From JARRNO01 sp037384885 (GTDB lineage Bacteria; Acidobacteriota; UBA4820; DSQY01), in contig JARRNO010000025.1 in assembly GCA_037384885.1 (NCBI GenBank), forward strand, positions 1 to 22,809: a stretch of 22,809 bases of DNA, written 5' to 3'. The notes beneath the pieces are model-generated. The model saw nothing but the letters and a program-made list of their open reading frames with translations, had not been told where the DNA came from and did no database searches. A program made the position numbers and the translations under genes. Below, in pieces: positions 22,749-22,809 of this stretch (position 1 is the first letter of the stretch; each line of letters starts with the position of its first letter).

Positions 22749-22809
22749 ATGTCCTTTCGTCCAGTTGAATCGGGATATCTCGAAAGGCCCGGGTTTTCCC
22801 TCCGGTACG
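22749..22809 (+). CDS. Start of an unidentified gene (3' end outside the window)
   Basis: An ATG with GGAG 7 bases upstream opens a frame of 20 codons to the window edge (begins MSFRPVESGYLERPG). It starts 23 bases after the TonB-type stop and is probably in the same operon. Too short to assign a family. Confidence 0.45.
   Translation, partial: MSFRPVESGYLERPGFSLRY

Overview
The window is about 22.8 kb of GC-rich, densely packed chromosomal DNA from a Gram-negative bacterium. Outer-membrane-type functions are present: a periplasmic adaptor, ExbD/TonB energy transduction, and type IV pilus or type II secretion parts. Cytochrome bd oxidase under a cysteine-bearing Rrf2 regulator, an AmrS-like radical SAM enzyme and pilus genes together suggest a Deltaproteobacteria/Desulfobacterota-like anaerobe or microaerophile. 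That placement is an inference from gene content, not from a marker gene. I see no rRNA, tRNA, CRISPR array, insertion sequence or prophage gene.

Layout. 1-3955 (+): the 3' part of a periplasmic adaptor, an ABC ATPase and two tandem paralogous MacB/FtsX-type permeases, forming a split MacAB-like efflux operon. 4248-7096 (+): an Rrf2-family regulator followed directly by cydA and cydB, with an imperfect 25-bp palindrome over the likely promoter and a strong terminator after cydB. 7273-about 8900 (+): a monovalent cation/proton antiporter with a TrkA-N-like tail. 14032 down to about 8900 (-): a compact five-gene operon of ABC ATPase, ABC-2 permease, TPR protein with a pseudopilin-like tail, prepilin peptidase and sensor histidine kinase. 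The antiporter and the kinase meet tail to tail near 8900 and neither has its own stop there. 14160-15194 (+): threonine aldolase. 16290-15211 (-): PilT/PilU-type ATPase. 17292-16387 (-): a small FabD-like acyltransferase. 17401-22809 (+): a cNMP-binding-fold protein, a class A penicillin-binding protein, AmrS-like radical SAM protein, ExbD/TolR, a TonB-type protein broken by an in-frame TGA, and the start of an unidentified gene.

The genes are mostly envelope housekeeping: efflux, respiration at low oxygen, ion homeostasis, pilus processing and retraction, peptidoglycan synthesis, and proton-motive-force coupling to the outer membrane. Most gene borders overlap by 4-50 bp or lie a few bases apart, so translational coupling is expected. 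Several start codons (GTG or TTG) were chosen because a Shine-Dalgarno sequence fits them better than a nearby alternative.

I do not see a clearly new multi-gene system. The points most worth a second look are: (1) the in-frame TGA that replaces the conserved glycine of the TonB C-terminal domain while the rest of the domain stays intact; (2) the stop-less tail-to-tail junction near 8900; (3) the palindrome in front of rrf2-cydAB; (4) the ABC/TPR-pseudopilin/prepilin-peptidase/kinase operon; (5) a cNMP-fold protein lacking the phosphate-binding arginine that overlaps the PBP1A gene; and (6) a FabD-like protein with Tyr in place of the usual His before its nucleophilic Ser.
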